Origin: Adhaeretor mobilis
GTDB lineage: Bacteria; Planctomycetota; Planctomycetia; Pirellulales; Lacipirellulaceae
Length of the DNA: 64,000 bases
Reading direction: 5' to 3'
NCBI RefSeq assembly: GCF_007741515.1
Contig: NZ_CP036263.1
Coordinates: 682,001 to 746,000 of the forward strand
Every line of letters begins with the position of its first letter. The first letter of the stretch is position 1. This document shows, one piece after another, positions 60,100-64,000 of this stretch. The notes below the pieces were generated by a model. That model made no database searches and was not told the DNA's origin. It saw only the letters and a list, made by a program, of their open reading frames with translations. The position numbers and the translations under genes were made by a program.

Positions 60100-61257
60100 A
60101 TGTCCCAAATCGAAGTTATCCCCGTCGACTCGCGACGCGATCGTAAACGTTTCTTCAACCTTCCCTGGGACTTGTACGCCGACGATCCCAACTGGATCCC
60201 GCCGATTCGCCTGGTTCAAAAGGAATTACTGAACTTCCACAAGCATCCTTTCTACAACACTGCCGAAGTGCGGCACTTCATGGCTCTTAAGGATGGTGTG
60301 CCATGTGGTCGCGTAGCCGCGATCGTGAACCACGCCCACAATGATCGATACGACGAGAAGCGAGGCTTCCTTGGTTTTTTCGAGTGCATCGACAATCAAG
60401 AAGCGGCAGGCAAACTCTTTGATGCCGCGCGCGAGTGGCTCGGCACGAAAGGCATCGATCAGCTTCGAGGACCGATCAATCCTTCGCTAAATTACGAAGT
60501 CGGTTTGCTGATCGAAGGTTTTGACGATCCGCCTTGGTTCATGATGACCTACAACAAGCCCTACTATCAACGACTGTTCGAGGAGTACGGCTTCCGTAAG
60601 TCGCAAGACTTGGCTGCCTTCTGGGGCCATGTGGATATGCTTGAGGAAATAACCCAGAAATTCAACTCGCTGAGCCAAACCGTAGTCGAACGGTTCGACT
60701 TAAAGCTCCGCCGCATGGATGTGAAGAACTTCAAGTACGAGATTGAAACCTTTCTTGATATCTACAACAAGTCGCTCGTTTCGACTTGGGGCTTCGTGCC
60801 CATGTCCGATGCCGAGGTTGCCAAGCAAGCTGCCGGCATGAAGCAAATGATCATTCCCGAACTCACCACCGTTGCCGAAGTTGATGGCAAGCCAGTCGGC
60901 ACGATGTTTGGATTGCTGGACTACAACCCACGCATCAAGGAAATAGACGGTAAGCTCTTTCCGTTTGGGTTCTTGAAATTGTTACGCAACCGCAAGGGTT
61001 TAAAGAAAGTGCGTCTCATTAGCACCAATGTGCTGCCAGAGTACCAAAGTTGGGGCGTGGGTATCGCGCTGGTAGCGCGATTAGTACCCGACGCTCTCGC
61101 TTGGGGCCTGCAGGAAGCGGAGTTTTCTTGGGTGCTGGAGAGCAATCACTTGAGCTATCGCACGCTAGTGAAGAGTGGCGCCAAGATCACCAAAAAGTAC
61201 CGCGTGTTCGACTACGGGCCACCCGATACAACAGTCAATGCGAAGTACATGCCCTGA
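60100..61257 (+). CDS. GNAT-like N-acyltransferase-fold protein
   Basis: The 385-residue protein begins SQIEVIPVDSRRDRKRFFNL and PWDLYADDPNWIPPIRLVQK, with a GNAT-like fold in which GPINPSLNYEVGLLIEGFDD and STNVLPEYQSWGVGIALVAR are the recognisable segments. Related proteins are described as hypothetical or as lipid/peptide N-acyltransferases. A start at 60010 (TTG) would add 30 residues. It stands alone. Confidence 0.75.
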   Translation: MSQIEVIPVDSRRDRKRFFNLPWDLYADDPNWIPPIRLVQKELLNFHKHPFYNTAEVRHFMALKDGVPCGRVAAIVNHAHNDRYDEKRGFLGFFECIDNQEAAGKLFDAAREWLGTKGIDQLRGPINPSLNYEVGLLIEGFDDPPWFMMTYNKPYYQRLFEEYGFRKSQDLAAFWGHVDMLEEITQKFNSLSQTVVERFDLKLRRMDVKNFKYEIETFLDIYNKSLVSTWGFVPMSDAEVAKQAAGMKQMIIPELTTVAEVDGKPVGTMFGLLDYNPRIKEIDGKLFPFGFLKLLRNRKGLKKVRLISTNVLPEYQSWGVGIALVARLVPDALAWGLQEAEFSWVLESNHLSYRTLVKSGAKITKKYRVFDYGPPDTTVNAKYMP

Positions 61258-61371
61258 GCAGCAAGTGTCATTTGCAGGGGCGCAGCGGACTACCTTGAAT
61301 ATGGTGGGAAGGTGGAGGGCGGAAGGGGGACGCAAGCGGCTGGTATCCGCCTGCTCCCCTATTCCTGGTAC

Positions 61372-61396
61372 GCCTCGCTCCGCTCGACATGTCCTA
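61372..61396. repeat. Arm of the 22.7-kb palindrome family
   Basis: tacgcctcgctccgctcgac matches the right arm of the 22695-22771 repeat (tacgcctcgctccactcgac) with one change, followed by atgtcctacc instead of ataccctac. It is a solo half-copy. Confidence 0.5.
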
Positions 61397-61401
61397 CCAC
61401 C

Positions 61402-63108
61402 CTAGCCCTTCGAGGGCCGACGTCGCTTGCCTGATGCTTTGGTCGAAGACCCATCAGTTGGTCGGCCCTTGCGTTTATTTTTGCCTTTGTAGTTCGCTGG
61501 GGGCTCGGTGCTACCTTTTTGGCGGCGAGGCTTCTGCGCTGGTGCTGTGGCAGTTCCTGTGGATTCACTTCTCGAACGCTCGCCTGTCGACGGTTTCGAG
61601 GAACCCCCTGACGGTTTTGCGCCAGCTGACTTGGCACCGAATCGCTTCTTGTTTCCACCTGCTTTGCCAGTGGGACGACTGCCTGAGCCGTTCCTCGCGC
61701 CCGACTTACCGCGATAGCCGTTGCCACCGGGTTTGCCCCTGCCACCACCACCGCTGCGGCCACGCTGGCCTCGTTTAGCGGGTTGGGTGATTGGGTCAGT
61801 TGGCTCGAACCCTTCGATGGTCGGCTCGACCGCGATGCTACGCTTTGTGAGGCGTTCAATCTGCTTGAGCAAACCTCGCTCGTCACCTGCACAGAAGGAG
61901 ACGGCTACGCCTTCGGCCCCTGCACGAGCTGTGCGGCCGATGCGATGCACGTAAGTCTCAGGCGTCTCTGGCAGGTCGTAATTAACGACGTGCGACACAT
62001 CGTCGATATCGAGGCCACGAGCCGCGATGTCCGTGGCAATCAGCACGGGCGGGTTCTTGCTCTTGAATTGAGCGAGCGCTCGGCTGCGGGCTCCCTGGCT
62101 CTTGTCGCCGTGAATTGCGGCGGCTCGAAGTCCGTCTTTGATCAAGCGTCTCACGAGTTTGTCGGCACCGTGCTTCGTACGACTGAAGACGAGGGTGCGT
62201 CCGCGGGCCGTTTCGCACAGAAAGTGAGTAAGGAAATCGGGTTTGCGCTTCTTGTCGACCAAGTGAACCGACTGCGCGATTCGCTCAGCAGGTGCAGCGA
62301 CCGCAGCTACCTGTACAGCCTCTGGGTTCTTCAGCCACTGCTGAGCCAGTTTGCGAATCGCATCAGGCATCGTGGCAGAGAACATCAGCGTTTGCCGCTG
62401 CTCAGGCACCTTGGAGACGATGCGTTTCAGGTCGGGCAGGAAGCCCATGTCGAGCATCTGATCTGCCTCGTCGAAAACGAGAATCTCGACCCTGGAGAGA
62501 TCGATGTGCCCTTGGTTCATGAGATCAAGCAAGCGGCCCGGGGTGGCGACGAGTGCGTCCACGCCGTGACGCATCGCTTTCACTTGAGAGTGTTGCCCGA
62601 CGCCGCCATACACGACGGTTTGACGAAGCGGCGTGTGCTTGCCATAACGCTTGAGGCTTTCCTCGATTTGTGCAGCCAGCTCTCGCGTGGGCGAGAGGAT
62701 CAAGGCACGCAACGGGCGAGGCTTAGGACGAGCACCGCGGGGACGGCGCCCCTTGTTCTTCCCTGTTCTACTGTCAACGGTACGCGCGGGTTCTTGCTCA
62801 TTTTGCGTCTTCGCCGGTAACGTCTGCATGAGGCGATCAAGCATCGGCAGCGTAAATGCGGCCGTCTTGCCAGTGCCGGTTTGGGCACAGCCGATCAGGT
62901 CTTGCCCGGCCAGCACCAGAGGGATCGCGCGGGCTTGAATGGGTGTGGCGGTTTCGTAGCCAAGTTCTTTCGTGGCACGCAGGAATTGCTCGGCCAATCC
63001 GAGTTGCGAGAAGGCGGTGCCGTGTGACTCGTTGGTGGGCGAGGCATTGCTGGTCTTTACGTTTGTTTCTACTGGTGTGGTCACTATCTTTTTCTTTCGA
63101 GGGTTCAT
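61402..63108 (-). CDS. DEAD-box RNA helicase, RhlE-like
   Basis: The 568-residue protein has the Q motif (FSQLGLAEQFLRATKELGYE), AQTGTGKT (motif I), SPTRELAAQIEESL, VFDEADQMLDM (II), FSATMPDAIRKLAQQW, and HRIGRTARAGAEG (VI). The C-terminus is a 170-residue disordered Gly/Arg/Lys/Ser-rich tail (RGQRGRSGGGGRGKPGGNGY), an RGG-like RNA-binding region. It unwinds structured RNA, probably in ribosome assembly or cold adaptation. The ATG at 63108 is preferred; a start at 63132 is possible. Confidence 0.93.
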   Translation of the reverse strand: MNPRKKKIVTTPVETNVKTSNASPTNESHGTAFSQLGLAEQFLRATKELGYETATPIQARAIPLVLAGQDLIGCAQTGTGKTAAFTLPMLDRLMQTLPAKTQNEQEPARTVDSRTGKNKGRRPRGARPKPRPLRALILSPTRELAAQIEESLKRYGKHTPLRQTVVYGGVGQHSQVKAMRHGVDALVATPGRLLDLMNQGHIDLSRVEILVFDEADQMLDMGFLPDLKRIVSKVPEQRQTLMFSATMPDAIRKLAQQWLKNPEAVQVAAVAAPAERIAQSVHLVDKKRKPDFLTHFLCETARGRTLVFSRTKHGADKLVRRLIKDGLRAAAIHGDKSQGARSRALAQFKSKNPPVLIATDIAARGLDIDDVSHVVNYDLPETPETYVHRIGRTARAGAEGVAVSFCAGDERGLLKQIERLTKRSIAVEPTIEGFEPTDPITQPAKRGQRGRSGGGGRGKPGGNGYRGKSGARNGSGSRPTGKAGGNKKRFGAKSAGAKPSGGSSKPSTGERSRSESTGTATAPAQKPRRQKGSTEPPANYKGKNKRKGRPTDGSSTKASGKRRRPSKG

Positions 63109-63800
63109 GTGCTCGATGGAACGGTTCCACAACGATAGACAGTTCTATCAGCAGACCGTGCGCGCGAGCGTCACAGGGAGGCACCGCGGGTTGCGAAGCC
63201 ATTGCCAAATTGCCGACCTAAGTACTCATCCCGGATGGTTCGGGTGGTTCGCGAACGACGCGCTCCGTGAAATACTGGCGCCACGCAAAAAGCGGGGCGG
63301 AGGTCGCAAGGGGCAAGAAAATCAATCGCGGTCGATAGTCAGAAGACCAGTTCTAATAATTTGAACCGGAGAGCCGCTAGCTTCGAGCTTCGAATGAACA
63401 CAGCCGGGAACTTGCAGGCCCTACAAAACGGCTTAGCAAGAGAACGGTGGTCTCACACCTTTGTTATGCACCTTAGAATAGCAGCGAAAGTCCGCTGGGC
63501 AAGAGCGAAAGTCGAGTATTCTAAATGGATTTCCCTAAGGCTGGCCCAAACTAACCGCTCCAAGCATACTGGCTCGACAAGCAATCTTCGTTTGATCAAC
63601 TTGTCCGTTTATCCTCCCAGCATCTCCAAATCGATCAGCCAGAATGTGCGATTTACCCGGTGTGGGCGTGCAAAAGGTGTTGATCCCTATCGCCAGCAAG
63701 ACTAGCTTGTCGGCACAATCGCGACCTTTCAGCTCAGGGATCGACCTGTAGTGCGGCAGCAATCTCCTCAAAAACAAAAGAAATACAGCAGTACATTCGG
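63109..63800. other. Long intergenic region upstream of the RNA helicase and EIIA genes
   Basis: About 690 bases between divergent genes. It contains no convincing protein gene. A long 5' leader is common for cold-induced DEAD-box helicases, but I see no clear structural motif. Confidence 0.4.
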
Positions 63801-64000
63801 ATGGATATACTTCAGCAAGCGTTCAGTAAAGATGCGTTCCTCTTAGACATCGAAGCTTTCGACGTCGAGCAGGTACTGCGCAAAACGATTGATGGGCTGA
63901 TCGCCAAGGGTTTGCTCTCGCAGGAAGTACGCGAGACGGTCTTTGAAGCACTCTTGCACCGAGAGATTCAATCCTCCACGGCCATCGGCCACGCCGTGGC
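63801..64000 (+). CDS. PTS EIIA (PtsN/fructose-type) protein, N-terminal fragment
   Basis: Translation from the ATG at 63801 gives MDILQQAFSKDAFLLDIEAF then ALLHREIQSSTAIGHAV at the window edge. This is the PTS EIIA type-2 start, in which the run RE-x2-SST-x-IG-H-x-V precedes the phosphorylatable His. The gene is cut by the window end, so it may be a lone PtsN-like protein or a fusion. No strong ribosome site is visible. Confidence 0.7.
   Translation, partial: MDILQQAFSKDAFLLDIEAFDVEQVLRKTIDGLIAKGLLSQEVRETVFEALLHREIQSSTAIGHAV

Noticed and set aside
61783..62820. Long open frame antisense to the DEAD-box helicase
   Set aside because: Opposite a helicase with all motifs intact; the frame reflects GC-rich third positions.
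63361..63777. Small open frames in the gap before the EIIA gene
   Set aside because: No ribosome sites, no recognisable features and uneven codon use.
1..64000. CRISPR arrays, prophage genes, integrase or attachment sites
   Set aside because: No regularly spaced short repeats, phage structural genes or integrase were found; repeats present are hairpin families, not CRISPR.

Overview
The window looks like chromosomal DNA of a planctomycete, most likely of the Pirellulales. The reasons are the families present (TadE/TadG envelope proteins, Popeye-type nucleotide-binding membrane protein, small lineage-type secreted proteins, a large multihaem cytochrome, plant-type phosphofructokinase), the moderately high GC content, the loosely packed short operons, frequent GTG/TTG starts, and many palindromic intergenic repeats. 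The organism name is inference; no rRNA or tRNA gene is present to confirm it.

Layout. 1-5.2 kb: tail of an unknown gene, a TadE-TadE-TadG/vWA envelope cluster (minus), an FHA protein (plus), a membrane protein bracketed by inverted hairpin repeats. 5.3-10.8 kb: dnaE, UDP-glucuronate decarboxylase, and a CMD/AhpD-like gene broken by two in-frame TAA codons. 10.8-15 kb: a structured MITE-like element, a DUF3885-like gene, catalase, an IS1182-type transposase. 15-17.2 kb: DinB-like protein, an unknown secreted or anchored protein, and a HigBA-type toxin-antitoxin pair between direct repeats. 17.2-26.7 kb: hexahaem cytochrome, Popeye protein, HI0933 flavoprotein, flavin reductase-like protein, CDF metal exporter, two tandem paralogous membrane proteins, a Cys-rich mini-protein, RimI. 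27-31.2 kb: polytopic membrane protein with a GT2 glycosyltransferase, then two secreted proteins. 31.6-35.8 kb: a 2-oxoacid:ferredoxin oxidoreductase (korA-korB) bracketed by two CBS-domain genes on the same strand. 35.9-42.7 kb: unknown protein and esterase (ATGA overlap), ribBA, a beta-hydroxyacid dehydrogenase, an orphan FixJ-type regulator, small genes. 42.8-50.7 kb: sulfite reductase, pgpA, folD, an rRNA/tRNA methyltransferase, an AbrB-type protein, a ROK kinase, a pseudopilin-like protein, and a ParD antitoxin beside a degraded ParE toxin. 50.8-55 kb: a YprA/MrfA-like helicase and YprB/MrfB-like nuclease, probable partners in DNA repair, with a membrane protein gene between them. 55-64 kb: lipoprotein, PQQ-propeller protein, phosphofructokinase, epimerase, GNAT-like protein, DEAD-box RNA helicase, and the start of a PTS EIIA-type gene.

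Most of the window is housekeeping and metabolic. The most unusual points are: (1) two copies of a dispersed GC-rich repeat lying in frame inside the helicase gene, resembling protein-coding repeat insertions; (2) the MrfAB-like locus; (3) two recently broken genes that ordinary gene calling would miss or split; (4) CBS-domain genes on both sides of the ferredoxin-linked oxidoreductase; (5) several families of hairpin repeats, including a perfect 32-bp palindrome and a 278-bp structured element. I found no CRISPR array, prophage, tRNA or rRNA. Alternative starts are stated where I moved the start inward to a codon with a better ribosome binding site.
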